Position numbers and translations under genes: made by a program. The notes under the pieces are model-generated. The model worked only from the letters and a program-made list of their open reading frames with translations. It was not told the DNA's origin and ran no database searches. Shown in pieces: positions 25,207 through 35,335 of a DNA stretch of 64,000 nt. The first letter of the stretch is position 1, and every line of letters begins with the position of its first letter. The stretch comes from a virus. The stretch is taken from positions 1 through 64,000 of the IMG/VR virus record IMGVR_UViG_3300032323_000716; one strand, given 5' to 3'.

Positions 25207-28200
25207 ATGGCTGAATTTAAACTAGGTAGAATTAGATTTGTATGGAAAAATGACTGGGCGACCGGTATAACATACTATAAAGACGACATCGTTGCCTACG
25301 GTGGGCGCACTTATCTATGCGTAGTAGGACATACTGCTGCTGCTGATTTCTATACCGATCTTGATAACGTTCCGACAAAATGGAACCAATTCAGCGACGG
25401 TCAAGACTGGAAAGGAAACTGGGCCAGTACCACACTGTACAAAGAAAATGACATTGTCAAGTACGGTGGTTATGTGTATATTTGTAATAACGGACATACA
25501 TCAAGTTCTACCCTAGAAGCCAATCAAGGTAATTGGGATCTATTTGCAGAAAGTTTCGACTGGAAAGGCAACTGGTCAACTACTACAACTTATAAAGTTA
25601 ACGACGTTGTCAAGTACGGCGGATATGTTTACCTATGTAACGCTGCTCATACTTCAGCAGCCACAGCCGCACTGGGACTTGAGCAAGATCTATCTAATTG
25701 GGACTTATTCAGCAAAGGTGTAGATTGGAAAGGTGCTTGGGCTACATCAACTAGATACAAAATAGGCGATCTAGTTAAAAACGGCGGAAATACATATGTT
25801 TGTAACCTAGGACATACCTCAGCAGCCACAGCCGCTTCTGGACTAGAAGCCGATCAAAGCAAATGGGATTATTTTAATCAAGGTATTGATTACAAAGGCG
25901 TATGGGTTACTGGTACAAGATACAAACACAACGATATTGTTAAGTACGGTGGCGGCATTTATATCTGTATTACTCCACACACTGCTGCGGCAGCATTTGC
26001 CACAGACGAGGCTAATTGGAATCAAATTGTTGAAGGATTTGAATTTGAAGGTGACTGGGTATCAGGAACAGTATATCAACCGGGTGATGTTGTAAGATAC
26101 GGCGGTAATTCTTATATTGCTAAAACAAATCACACAGCAGTTGGCGGCCAAGTTCCGCCAACACAGCCGTTAACTTGGGATTTATTTGCAGAAGGATTTA
26201 GATTACAGGGAGATTGGACTGGTGGTGGCCAACAATATAAGATAGGTGAAATCGTAAGACACGGTGGATTCACTTATGTGGCAATTGCAGACAGTCAAAA
26301 TCAGTCCCCACCAAATCTCACATACTGGAGTAAATTAAACGAAGGTATTGATTGGCAGGGAAATTGGACTGTAGCCGCAGTTTACAAACTAGGCGACGCA
26401 GTTAAGTACGGCCCAAATTCATACATAGCCATTCAAGGTCATACTGCTACTAACGGTTCAGATAGACCAGACAATGACGGTACAGGCACTTACTGGAATT
26501 TATTAACTGCAGGCAATGAAGAATCTGTACTAACCACAATCGGTGACTTGGTATATTATTCAGGCGCAGGCCCAACAAGACTACCAATCGGTGAAGAAGG
26601 TCAAGTATTGACTGTAAGTTCCGGCCAACCTGCTTGGGAATATTTTGGTAAAATCAAGAATACCTTCTATGTAGGTCCTAATGGCACAGACAGCCCAGCA
26701 CCTATATATGGTCAAACTATTGATCAGCCATGGGCTAGTGTTCGTTATGCCTGTGAACAGATCGATCTAGGTACAGAATATCCTAATGCCGCATATCTAT
26801 TAAAACAAAATAGAACATTTATTCAGCGTGAGATTGCTGAGTGGGTCAAGCGTCAAATTACTTTAGGTACAGGAATTTGGTCAGGATTTACCAACGACAA
26901 CGATGCACTATGTGAAAGAGACATGGGTTTGATTTTAGATGCTATCATCTATGACCTCACACATACAGGTAATATCAAATCTATCGAAGCCACTGAATCG
27001 TATTTCAATACTGCTGGTACAGCATTGATCGCTGCTATTGCAGACGAAGACGAACAGTTAGTAGAAGCCATCAATTACGGTGTTACTTTAATTGGTAACG
27101 TCCTTGCTAATACTGCACCAGCAGCCAACTATCAGGCACTAAATGGTATTTCTGCAGGAGATAGAACACTACAGATCATTAACGGTGCTTACACTGCCGA
27201 AACTGGTACATTGGCCATCTGCCAAGGACTGGCAGCAATTATTACAAATGCAGTTACAGCGGGTAATACCTCAGGAGTACCTGGAAGAGATATTCCTAAT
27301 TATACAGTTAATATTAAAACAGGTTTATTTGAAGAAATATTACCAATCCGTGTACCTAGCAATACTGCGCTAGTAGGAGATGAATTACGTTCTGCTAGAG
27401 TAAGTCCAGCAGGAAAGTTAATTGGTAATAATGACACAGCCAAAACTATTGCTACATTAACACACTTAAAATCTATTACTGACAACATTGTTACAAACAG
27501 TGCAGTTACTCCAACTACAGGCAATAGCGAAACACAAGATACAACCAGCCAAAACGAAGGCAACATTGGATCTACAACTGCCGTTTCAAGATTACAAGCA
27601 GGTGTTGCAGAAATCAAAGATATCTTAGCCAATAATACTCCAGATGCGTTTGTATTAACTAATCCAACTAACTGGGGTACTTCATTAACTGATACTGCGT
27701 ATGCAAGTACAGGAAATGTCACAGGAGCCACTACAGGATACGATAATGCTAGAGCACAGATTCTAGCAAACACAGCATTCATCAAAGCAGAAATCACTGC
27801 TTGGATTGCAGTTCAAGTAGCAGGTAATATTGCACCGTTTACTACAGCATTTACTTATGACAGCGCAGCCTGCGCTCGTGACGTTGAATATATTTTAGAT
27901 GCTATGCGCTATGATTTAACTTATGGCGGTAATACACAGACTATGGTGGCTGCTAAAGCATATTATAGTTTTGGTGTTGCTACATTTGGCGATGGCGAAA
28001 AAGATGAAACATTGGCCGCATACGCAAGGTTAAAAACTGTAGTTGGTCAAGTAATCACAGAAGCCGCGGTTTCTATATCTGCAGGTAACGTATTAACACA
28101 AGATGTTAGCGGTACTGCAGGCGGTACATCTAGCAAGAATTTTGGCGAAGAACGCATTCAGAATATCATCGATCTTATCACAGTTGACGGTGTTGACACA

Positions 28201-31200
28201 GCAATTGGTTACCCTGCTACTGTAAATCCAGCAACTGCTTGGGTTTCTTCTGAATTACAAACTGCAGGATCGGCATTGAATACTGCTAAATCAGAAATTC
28301 AAACACATTCTGTAAACTATATCAAGAGAGAATATCCAACATTAGTGTTCAATGAAACAACATGTTCTAGAGATGTTGGCTTGATAGTTGATGCATTACG
28401 TTACGATTTAATGTTTAACAGTAATTTTGCTTCTATCAAAGCAGGTATGAGTTATCGCAGAGGCATTGCATCTGCACAGTTAGTGATAGCAAATCAGTTG
28501 GCTGCTACTCAGACTATATTAGACTTTATCGGTAAGAAAGGCGCTGTTATTGTATCTTATGGTTCGTCTGTGATGTCACAGTTACTATGGGATGATATTA
28601 TTAACTATGCTAACACAGGCACAAGACCTATCATAGTTGGTACAATGGATCCTACTACAGATATTGATCGTTACAATGGTTCTCAGATTCTGTTATTAAA
28701 CAAACAGTTTATGGTAGCAGAAGCCACTGCTTATATTGATCAAACATTCCGTGCTACAGTTTCAGCATCTACAGGTTCAACAACAGATACATTTACATGT
28801 TCATCCCAAACATGGATGGTTGCAGGCGACACTGTAAGATTCAGCGGAACTGTTTTTGGCGGTATTAACACAACAACAACATATTACATCCTAGCATCTG
28901 GATTAACCGCAACGTCATTCCAGGTTAGTTTAACCCCAGGCGGCACAGCAGTTGATTTATCTACTGCTACTGGATCTATGTTGGTTAAATGGTATTACAA
29001 TTCAGCAAGTTGCCAAAACGACGTAGGAAATTATGTAGAAGCCATTGCTCACGATATGAAATACACAGGCAACTATAAGTCTGTGATGGCAGCAAGATTC
29101 TATAGAAATGCCTTAACAGGTTCTAAACTAGAAGATATGTATTATGTCAGCCGCGGTTGCGGTGTACGTAATATGACTCTGTTAGGTCTAGACGGCACTT
29201 CGGACGGTAACACAGCCGGTGCTGGAGATGCGGACGGTCTAACAGTTGCAAATGAGTACGGTACACAACGACCATTAGCAGGTTCATATGTATCGTTGAA
29301 TCCAGGATGGGGACCGAATGATGAAAACGTTTGGGTTACTGATAAATCCACATATATACAAAACGTTACTACATTTGGTACAGCCTGCGTAGGACAAAAG
29401 ATCGACGGTAGTCTGCATGCAGGCGGTGTAGATTCTATTGTTTCCAACGACTTTACACAGGTATTGAGTGACGGTATTGGTGCATGGATCACTAACTTAG
29501 GCCGCGCAGAACTTGTTTCAGTGTTCTCATATTACAACTATATTGGTTATCTAGCAGAAAACGGAGGAAAAATCCGTGCTACTAACGGCAACAACTCCTA
29601 TGGTACATTTGGTTCTGTGTCAGAAGGTGTTGATATCACAGAAACGGCCATTACAGGAGAAATTAACAACAGAGCATCAGAAGCCACTGTAAGAAATGTT
29701 ATCACAGATGGCGACGATGTTTTGATTTATGAATTTGGCAACGCAGGTAATGCATATACTTCGGCTACCTTTACAACATCTGGAGCAGGAACAGGCGTAG
29801 CAACAATCGCTAACGAATTCAGAGATGGCGGTGTGTTTAATATTCGCTTAACAGACCCAGGTGATTCCACCGGAACTGGCGGTGTAGGTTATATTACTGC
29901 GTCAAATAAAGCACAAAGCGGAAACACAACTAGTATTACATTAGCAGCCGCTGACAGCAGAGGCAGTATTGCTTATGTAGGCATGAGTGTTTACCTAGTT
30001 TCTGGAACAGGTGCAGGACAGTATGGATATATTGGAACATACAATGCAGGTTCTAAAGTGGCTACTGTGTTTAGAGAAAGCACAGGAAGTGCAGGTTGGG
30101 ATCATGTAGTACCTGGAACACCTATCGAAGCAGCCTTAGATGTAACAACTGGCTATGAGATTACTCCAAGAATTAACATATCAGCGCCACCGTTTACTAA
30201 AACACAGGCTAATATGCCTGCAAATCGTAACTGGTCAGATGTGGCTTACGGTGATGGCTTTGGCTATTATGCTAATCTATCTGCTACAGGCGGTTCAGGT
30301 TCACTGGCAACATTCCATGTAACTCGCAGATACGGAGTTTATACAGTAGAAATTAACGCAGGCGGCGCATTATACACCGCAGGCAATACTCTAACTATTC
30401 TAGGAACTAGCCTAGGAGGAACTAGTCCTGCTAACGATCTAACATTAACTGTAGACACAGTTACATCACCAAGCGGTGCTATTACATCAGTAACACCAAC
30501 TGGCACAGCAGTAACGCCAAAATACGTAGCAGTGGCCAGTGGCACTATAAATGCTGCATGGTCTTTAGATGGCGTATCTTGGACAGGATTTACTATGCCA
30601 ACTGCTTCAGGTGGTGGCGGTGGCGAGCCAGACAATCAATGGGTGGCTATTGCCTATGACGTTTATCAAAACGTAGGAAGATATGTGGCCGTAGCAAGAG
30701 GATCATCAACCGCAGCATACTCATTTGATGGAGTAAACTGGACAGCAGTTTCATTAGGAGTAGTCGAAGATTGGTGCGATGTTGTGGGTGGTAACGGCAC
30801 ATTTGTTGTTATTGCAGAAAGTGATTCAAGTACCACATGGAGATCAACATCTACTAACGGTGGCTTGACATGGACAGCAGCCACAGTAGGCACAGGAGCC
30901 AAAGCAATTGCTTATGGCGGCGGAAGATTCGTAGCCGTAGAAGGAAACTTCTCAAATTCTGTAGCATGGTCTGCCAATGGAACAACTTGGACAGTGACTA
31001 CATTGCCATCAAATGATGACTCTACAGAAAGTAACTGGCAAGATATTGCTTACGGTAACGGAAGATTCGTAGCAATTTCAGACAGTTCTGCAATGGCAGC
31101 ATACTCATTTAACGGTGCTACATGGTATAAGAGCAACTTACCTAGCATTTCAGAATGGAGTTCTATCAATTACGGTCAAGGCGTGTTTTATGTAACAAGT

Positions 31201-33630
31201 CTTGGAGATGCTGCCGCAAGTTCACCAGACGGTGTAACATGGACAGTTCGTGACGGTAGTTTCTTATCTTTAGATATTACCGCTACAAACGCTGATAGCG
31301 TAGCAACTACAGCATCAGCAAGAACGTTGCCTAGCAGCAGCACTTGGCAAGATGTATTATGGGACGGTAGTAAGTTTGTAGCCGTAGGATATACCACAGC
31401 CTCTTCATTAGGCGCTTACGCTACCAGCACCGACGGTGTTTTATGGTCAGGTGGTACGATTGCACAGTCCGGCACTAACTGGGAATATACAGCATTAGCC
31501 TATAACGGTACAAATCAGTACGTAGCGTTAATTGGAGGCAACGGCGGTACTAACGATCTAGCAACTAGTACAAACGGAACCACATGGGCAACAGTAGCCA
31601 ATGCATTGCCTGCTAATTCATTCTGGAAACAGGTAATTTGGGACGGTTCTAAATACGTGGCTATTAGAGCAGATAGTCCTAATATTGCCACAAGTACTAA
31701 CGGCACTACATGGGCAGGTTCTGCAGTATCGGGAGGTTCTGCAGATGCTACTAGTATTGCAGTAGGCGCTATCGGCGCTACAACTTACCATATTATTGTT
31801 AGTGGCGGTTCAGCAACTAGCCAAGCAGTTTCACATTCTACAAACAGTGCGTCTACTTGGACCACTGCTAACTCTATGCCTTCAGCAGCACTTTGGAGTT
31901 CTGTAGCATATGGTAATAGCAGATTTGTAGCAGTAGCAGGTAATACTGCCACAGCAACTACAACTGCGGCGTTTTCAACTAACGGAACATCTTGGTCATC
32001 TGCAACTATGCCAGGAGCCGCTGCTCGTTGGGTAAAAGTTATTTGGACTGGAACAGCGTTCCTTGCTTTTGCTTATAACAGCACAAGAACTGCTTATTCT
32101 ACTAATGGTTCAACATGGGTAGAAGGTCCTGCACAGCCAAACACTGCTAACTGGTTTACAGCAGCATCAACAGGAACTACTTCTTACACAGTAGCATCTT
32201 TAGCAACCAATACAACAAACACTGCCTCTAGCATGGAATTTGCTATAGGAGTTAACTGGTTGACAACTTCTAGCACTACAACTAATGTCAATGTTGGTGA
32301 TAGAATTAGATTTATTAGAGATTCCAGTGGTTCAGAAATATTTGGTGGAGTTAGAACTGATGTTGGTTTATATTATTTTGTAACCAGCGTTTACGATTCT
32401 ACAAGATTTACAATTTCAACAACAAGCGGAGGCTCTAACTTCTCATTATCAACAGGATCGGGCAGTATGTTGGCATTGACCAGCAAACGTTATGTTCATT
32501 CTGTTCTAGGTAACTATCAAAGCAATCCTCGTTGGGTAGTACTTGGTGCTAACTCGCAGGGCGTTTTGAATATTCGTCAAGGTGCAAAAGCCAGAAGTCG
32601 TTGTCTAGTATCAGGTGAAGGATTAATTACTGAAATTTGGATACACGAACCAGGATCTGGTTATGTAACTGAACCAACATTAACTATTACAGATCCTAAC
32701 AACACCGGAGCAGACGCTACTACACAAGTTAGAATAGGTAATGGTGTAATTGCTCAACCTACATTTACTAACAGAGGTAATAACTACACTGCTGCCGCAG
32801 CAGAAATCACAGGCAACGGTTATGCAGATAACTATCAGACCACAGCGTTTGTAGCATTTAAGAACTTTACTGACATTCCTAAAGCAGGTTCTAATGTTCA
32901 AATTGCTGGAATTGACGATATCTATTATAGATTAGTTAATGTCACGGGACTGTTACCTAACACAGACGGAACTTATAATGCTACATTGCAATTAAGTCCT
33001 GCCTTAGGTGCTGCAGAGTCTCCAGAACATAATACTGCTGTAAATATTCGCAGACGTTATTCACAGGTTCGACTAACAGGTCACGATTTCTTGGATATTG
33101 GTACTGGTAATTTCACAGAATCTAATTACCCAGGATTACCGTTAAACGATCCTATACCTGCTAACGAAACAGTTGGTCAAGGCGGAGGCCGTGTATTCTA
33201 CACAAGTACTGACCAAGACGGTAACTTTAGAGTTGGCGGATTGTTCAACGTTGAACAGAGTACTGGTGTTGCAACATTGAATGCTGACGCATTTAACATT
33301 GCAGGATTGAACGAACTGTCTCTAGGTTCTGTGGCACTTGGCGGAAGCGGTGCTACTATTTCAGAATTCAGTACAGACCCGTTCTTTACACAGGATTCGG
33401 ATACAGTAATACCTACGCAGCGAGCAATCAAAGCCTATATTACTAGCCAGATCGGTGGCGGTGGATCAAGTCTAAACGTAAACACCCTAACAGCAGGTGT
33501 AATTTACGTAGCAGGACAGTCCATTAGCACAACTACAAATGTTCAAATTAACATAAATAGTAAGGTAAACTTCAAAGGCGGTATAGCGGGTGATGCCCTT
33601 GTGTTAAATTACTTTTTACAAGCAAATTGA
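25207..33630 (+). CDS. Giant tail fibre, 2807 residues, paralogue of 19695
   Basis: It has the same domain plan as the previous fibre, enlarged. CBM5/12-like repeats run to about 440. A beta-helix-like part starts near 486 (FYVGPNGTDSPAPIYGQ). Helical modules with (N/C)xRDVxxIxDAxxYDL occur near 535, 855, 1038 and 1165-1300, the last split by an inserted beta domain. One GTSLGGTSPANDLTLTV unit lies near 1738. Asp-box repeats span about 1676-2318. The C-terminal part begins YSQVRLTGHDFLDIGTGNFT at about 2618. It is the largest gene in the window, and such length fits a long trimeric adhesin. Glycan binding is inferred from the repeats; no enzyme site is seen. Confidence 0.7.
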   Translation: MAEFKLGRIRFVWKNDWATGITYYKDDIVAYGGRTYLCVVGHTAAADFYTDLDNVPTKWNQFSDGQDWKGNWASTTLYKENDIVKYGGYVYICNNGHTSSSTLEANQGNWDLFAESFDWKGNWSTTTTYKVNDVVKYGGYVYLCNAAHTSAATAALGLEQDLSNWDLFSKGVDWKGAWATSTRYKIGDLVKNGGNTYVCNLGHTSAATAASGLEADQSKWDYFNQGIDYKGVWVTGTRYKHNDIVKYGGGIYICITPHTAAAAFATDEANWNQIVEGFEFEGDWVSGTVYQPGDVVRYGGNSYIAKTNHTAVGGQVPPTQPLTWDLFAEGFRLQGDWTGGGQQYKIGEIVRHGGFTYVAIADSQNQSPPNLTYWSKLNEGIDWQGNWTVAAVYKLGDAVKYGPNSYIAIQGHTATNGSDRPDNDGTGTYWNLLTAGNEESVLTTIGDLVYYSGAGPTRLPIGEEGQVLTVSSGQPAWEYFGKIKNTFYVGPNGTDSPAPIYGQTIDQPWASVRYACEQIDLGTEYPNAAYLLKQNRTFIQREIAEWVKRQITLGTGIWSGFTNDNDALCERDMGLILDAIIYDLTHTGNIKSIEATESYFNTAGTALIAAIADEDEQLVEAINYGVTLIGNVLANTAPAANYQALNGISAGDRTLQIINGAYTAETGTLAICQGLAAIITNAVTAGNTSGVPGRDIPNYTVNIKTGLFEEILPIRVPSNTALVGDELRSARVSPAGKLIGNNDTAKTIATLTHLKSITDNIVTNSAVTPTTGNSETQDTTSQNEGNIGSTTAVSRLQAGVAEIKDILANNTPDAFVLTNPTNWGTSLTDTAYASTGNVTGATTGYDNARAQILANTAFIKAEITAWIAVQVAGNIAPFTTAFTYDSAACARDVEYILDAMRYDLTYGGNTQTMVAAKAYYSFGVATFGDGEKDETLAAYARLKTVVGQVITEAAVSISAGNVLTQDVSGTAGGTSSKNFGEERIQNIIDLITVDGVDTAIGYPATVNPATAWVSSELQTAGSALNTAKSEIQTHSVNYIKREYPTLVFNETTCSRDVGLIVDALRYDLMFNSNFASIKAGMSYRRGIASAQLVIANQLAATQTILDFIGKKGAVIVSYGSSVMSQLLWDDIINYANTGTRPIIVGTMDPTTDIDRYNGSQILLLNKQFMVAEATAYIDQTFRATVSASTGSTTDTFTCSSQTWMVAGDTVRFSGTVFGGINTTTTYYILASGLTATSFQVSLTPGGTAVDLSTATGSMLVKWYYNSASCQNDVGNYVEAIAHDMKYTGNYKSVMAARFYRNALTGSKLEDMYYVSRGCGVRNMTLLGLDGTSDGNTAGAGDADGLTVANEYGTQRPLAGSYVSLNPGWGPNDENVWVTDKSTYIQNVTTFGTACVGQKIDGSLHAGGVDSIVSNDFTQVLSDGIGAWITNLGRAELVSVFSYYNYIGYLAENGGKIRATNGNNSYGTFGSVSEGVDITETAITGEINNRASEATVRNVITDGDDVLIYEFGNAGNAYTSATFTTSGAGTGVATIANEFRDGGVFNIRLTDPGDSTGTGGVGYITASNKAQSGNTTSITLAAADSRGSIAYVGMSVYLVSGTGAGQYGYIGTYNAGSKVATVFRESTGSAGWDHVVPGTPIEAALDVTTGYEITPRINISAPPFTKTQANMPANRNWSDVAYGDGFGYYANLSATGGSGSLATFHVTRRYGVYTVEINAGGALYTAGNTLTILGTSLGGTSPANDLTLTVDTVTSPSGAITSVTPTGTAVTPKYVAVASGTINAAWSLDGVSWTGFTMPTASGGGGGEPDNQWVAIAYDVYQNVGRYVAVARGSSTAAYSFDGVNWTAVSLGVVEDWCDVVGGNGTFVVIAESDSSTTWRSTSTNGGLTWTAATVGTGAKAIAYGGGRFVAVEGNFSNSVAWSANGTTWTVTTLPSNDDSTESNWQDIAYGNGRFVAISDSSAMAAYSFNGATWYKSNLPSISEWSSINYGQGVFYVTSLGDAAASSPDGVTWTVRDGSFLSLDITATNADSVATTASARTLPSSSTWQDVLWDGSKFVAVGYTTASSLGAYATSTDGVLWSGGTIAQSGTNWEYTALAYNGTNQYVALIGGNGGTNDLATSTNGTTWATVANALPANSFWKQVIWDGSKYVAIRADSPNIATSTNGTTWAGSAVSGGSADATSIAVGAIGATTYHIIVSGGSATSQAVSHSTNSASTWTTANSMPSAALWSSVAYGNSRFVAVAGNTATATTTAAFSTNGTSWSSATMPGAAARWVKVIWTGTAFLAFAYNSTRTAYSTNGSTWVEGPAQPNTANWFTAASTGTTSYTVASLATNTTNTASSMEFAIGVNWLTTSSTTTNVNVGDRIRFIRDSSGSEIFGGVRTDVGLYYFVTSVYDSTRFTISTTSGGSNFSLSTGSGSMLALTSKRYVHSVLGNYQSNPRWVVLGANSQGVLNIRQGAKARSRCLVSGEGLITEIWIHEPGSGYVTEPTLTITDPNNTGADATTQVRIGNGVIAQPTFTNRGNNYTAAAAEITGNGYADNYQTTAFVAFKNFTDIPKAGSNVQIAGIDDIYYRLVNVTGLLPNTDGTYNATLQLSPALGAAESPEHNTAVNIRRRYSQVRLTGHDFLDIGTGNFTESNYPGLPLNDPIPANETVGQGGGRVFYTSTDQDGNFRVGGLFNVEQSTGVATLNADAFNIAGLNELSLGSVALGGSGATISEFSTDPFFTQDSDTVIPTQRAIKAYITSQIGGGGSSLNVNTLTAGVIYVAGQSISTTTNVQININSKVNFKGGIAGDALVLNYFLQAN
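25230..26510 (+). repeat. Tandem W/GD/YGG repeats (CBM5/12-like) in the second giant fibre
   Basis: About eight units at the N-terminus, with a very regular core (DWKGNW, YKxNDIVKYGGYVYxCNxxHTS). They are more alike within this gene than those of the first fibre, suggesting recent amplification. Confidence 0.7.
30233..32160 (+). repeat. Long array of Asp-box repeats in the second giant fibre
   Basis: Roughly a dozen or more units with the W..V.YG...FVAV and S(T/x)NGTTW pattern, enough for more than one beta-propeller. Units such as AYSTNGSTWVEG and ATSTNGTTWAGS show the motif clearly. Confidence 0.6.
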
Positions 33631-33641
33631 TGGAGAAATAA

Positions 33642-33962
33642 ATGGCTACAGGATTATTAGGTCAATCAGCATTAGCAGCAGCGACGAACACAACGGTGTA
33701 CACCGTGCCTGCCACTACTTTTACGGTTTTGAGTATAAATGTTTTAAACCGTGGAACAACAGCAGTTGCAGTAAGAGTTGCTCTTGCTGCAACAGGTACA
33801 CCGACCAATGCAGAATGGATAGAATTTGATGTTCAAATTGGTTCTAACGGAGTATTAGAAAGAACAGGTATTATGATGGATTCTGGCAAACGTCTCGTAG
33901 TATTTGCCAGCAATGCCAACGTGTCAGTGAGTGCGTTTGGCATAGAGACTTCAACAGTATAA
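33642..33962 (+). CDS. Small beta-sandwich-like virion protein (third of three)
   Basis: 106 residues: NTTVYTVPATTFTVLSINVL, then VAVRVALAATGTPTNAEWIE, and a final strand set SGKRLVVFASNANVSVSAFG. Strand order and ending are like the proteins at 15806 and 18977. It follows the 2807-residue fibre by 12 bp and precedes another small protein. Probably a fibre-tip or adaptor protein; the role is inferred from position. Confidence 0.55.
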   Translation: MATGLLGQSALAAATNTTVYTVPATTFTVLSINVLNRGTTAVAVRVALAATGTPTNAEWIEFDVQIGSNGVLERTGIMMDSGKRLVVFASNANVSVSAFGIETSTV

Positions 33963-33975
33963 TTAGGAGAACAAA

Positions 33976-34302
33976 ATGGGACGACAAGTATCATCCTTTG
34001 GAACCGATGCAGTAACAAACAGAACCGTAACAAGTACTGGTAACGTCACTGCTGGCGAAAGAATTTTCGCTAACGCAACAGGAGGAGCATTTACCCTAAC
34101 TCTGCCAGCATCACCTGCGGAAGGTGACACTATTCAGATCATCGACGTTGCCGGTATTTTTACAACAAATAACGTAACGATCGCTAGAAATGGACAAAGA
34201 ATTCAGAACCTAAACGAGAATTTAGTTTTAGATATGAACAATGCAGCAGTTACAATGATTTATTCGGGTGCTACCTTCGGTTGGGTATTCATCGGACCAT
34301 AA
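33976..34302 (+). CDS. Small beta-rich fibre-associated protein
   Basis: 108 residues with FTLTLPASPAEGDTIQIIDV and NVTIARNGQRIQNLNENLVL, followed by a strand ending TFGWVFIGP. This is the compact beta pattern found in knob or tip domains of phage tail proteins, here as a free-standing gene. It lies 13 bp before the cysteine-rich trio and may pair with it. No catalytic residues are evident. Confidence 0.55.
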   Translation: MGRQVSSFGTDAVTNRTVTSTGNVTAGERIFANATGGAFTLTLPASPAEGDTIQIIDVAGIFTTNNVTIARNGQRIQNLNENLVLDMNNAAVTMIYSGATFGWVFIGP

Positions 34303-34314
34303 TAGGAAAATAAA

Positions 34315-35334
34315 ATGGCAAGACTTACTGATCTACTGACCACTAGGGAGATCATGGCCAACCAGCAGAATCTGGAGAAGGGCCGGGTATTCACCGTTAC
34401 CCCTAGTACGATGTTTACCTGCATCCGAGATGATATGGGCTGGTGTTGGACCTCTCCCGGATGCGGAGTTTTAGAAATTGAAATGTGGGGAGCAGCGGGC
34501 GGTGGATCTCGTATGTGTTGCTGTGGTGGCGGCCTACCAGGCAATGCTCCCGGTTATACAAGAAAATGCATAGCGGTATTTTGTAATACAGCAATTTGTG
34601 CCTGTCCAGGAATGGCCTGTAACGCACACGATCTATGCTTTAGCGGTTGCGGCTTGCCAAGTTATTTGAGATGGTGTAATGCTCGAGACTTGTGCGGATA
34701 TAGCAACGGCTGTATGTGTGCCCAAGGCGGTAAAGGTGGCAACAGTTTCTGTTCAACATCAACATCTGTCTACTGCTGTTTTGTAGCAGGCGGATTCTGT
34801 CACACACTATTTGCTAACAGTTGCGGTATTGTATGTAATCAATGTCCAGGCGCCTGGATTGGTTGCGGTTATGGCGGCGACACTAATTGCTGCGGATGTA
34901 TCAGTTATATGCACTTCTTCTGTAATACAGGCAATCCTCGCCCTTGCTATGTACATCAATTCGTTGCTTATTCACCAGGAATATTCAGCGATCAAGGCGG
35001 TGTCATAGCATCTATGGCAGAAGAAGATCCAGAATTTACACAATGGAGCGGCGCAGGGCTATTAAATCATCAATATGCTCAAAACGCTCTAAGCAGATCA
35101 CCAATTAGCGGTATATCATGGATGACCTGTCAAGCAAGTACACAGAGTTGCGGCTGTTACGAAATGTATGGCTGTATGCCGTTTAACTCTTATGGCGTAG
35201 GTGGACTTCCACCATATCCATGTCCGGATGTTAGAGATCACGGTAAACGTGGTGGACATGGTGCTATTAGATTAACTTATAGGGGATCAAATATCGCTGG
35301 TCAGAACTGTGCTAAACTAGGAGGCTCGTACTAA
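34315..35334 (+). CDS. Cysteine-rich glycine-domain virion protein 1
   Basis: 339 residues with 36 cysteines (over 10 percent). A shared N-terminal motif NLEKGRVFT is followed by a glycine-rich domain, IEMWGAAGGGSRMCCCGGGL, of the kind seen in phage tail-tip proteins. CxxC, CCC and CGC clusters follow. The C-terminus carries SCGCYEMYGCMPF and CPDVRDHGKRGGHGAIRLTY. There is no signal peptide or membrane segment. Two paralogues follow in tandem. Many cysteines suggest metal binding or disulphides formed after release. The Gly-rich frame recalls adhesin tips of T-even phages (gp38), but this is an analogy, not homology that I can show. Confidence 0.65.
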   Translation: MARLTDLLTTREIMANQQNLEKGRVFTVTPSTMFTCIRDDMGWCWTSPGCGVLEIEMWGAAGGGSRMCCCGGGLPGNAPGYTRKCIAVFCNTAICACPGMACNAHDLCFSGCGLPSYLRWCNARDLCGYSNGCMCAQGGKGGNSFCSTSTSVYCCFVAGGFCHTLFANSCGIVCNQCPGAWIGCGYGGDTNCCGCISYMHFFCNTGNPRPCYVHQFVAYSPGIFSDQGGVIASMAEEDPEFTQWSGAGLLNHQYAQNALSRSPISGISWMTCQASTQSCGCYEMYGCMPFNSYGVGGLPPYPCPDVRDHGKRGGHGAIRLTYRGSNIAGQNCAKLGGSY

Positions 35335-35335
35335 A

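Noticed and set aside
27300-27797. 165-aa minus-strand frame inside the 2807-residue fibre
   Set aside because: Antisense shadow of a low-complexity Thr/Ala/Asn-rich coding region; no start signals.
23100-32160. CRISPR-like regularity in the fibre repeats
   Set aside because: The repeats are protein-level Asp-box and CBM units with variable DNA; there are no identical short repeats with unique spacers.
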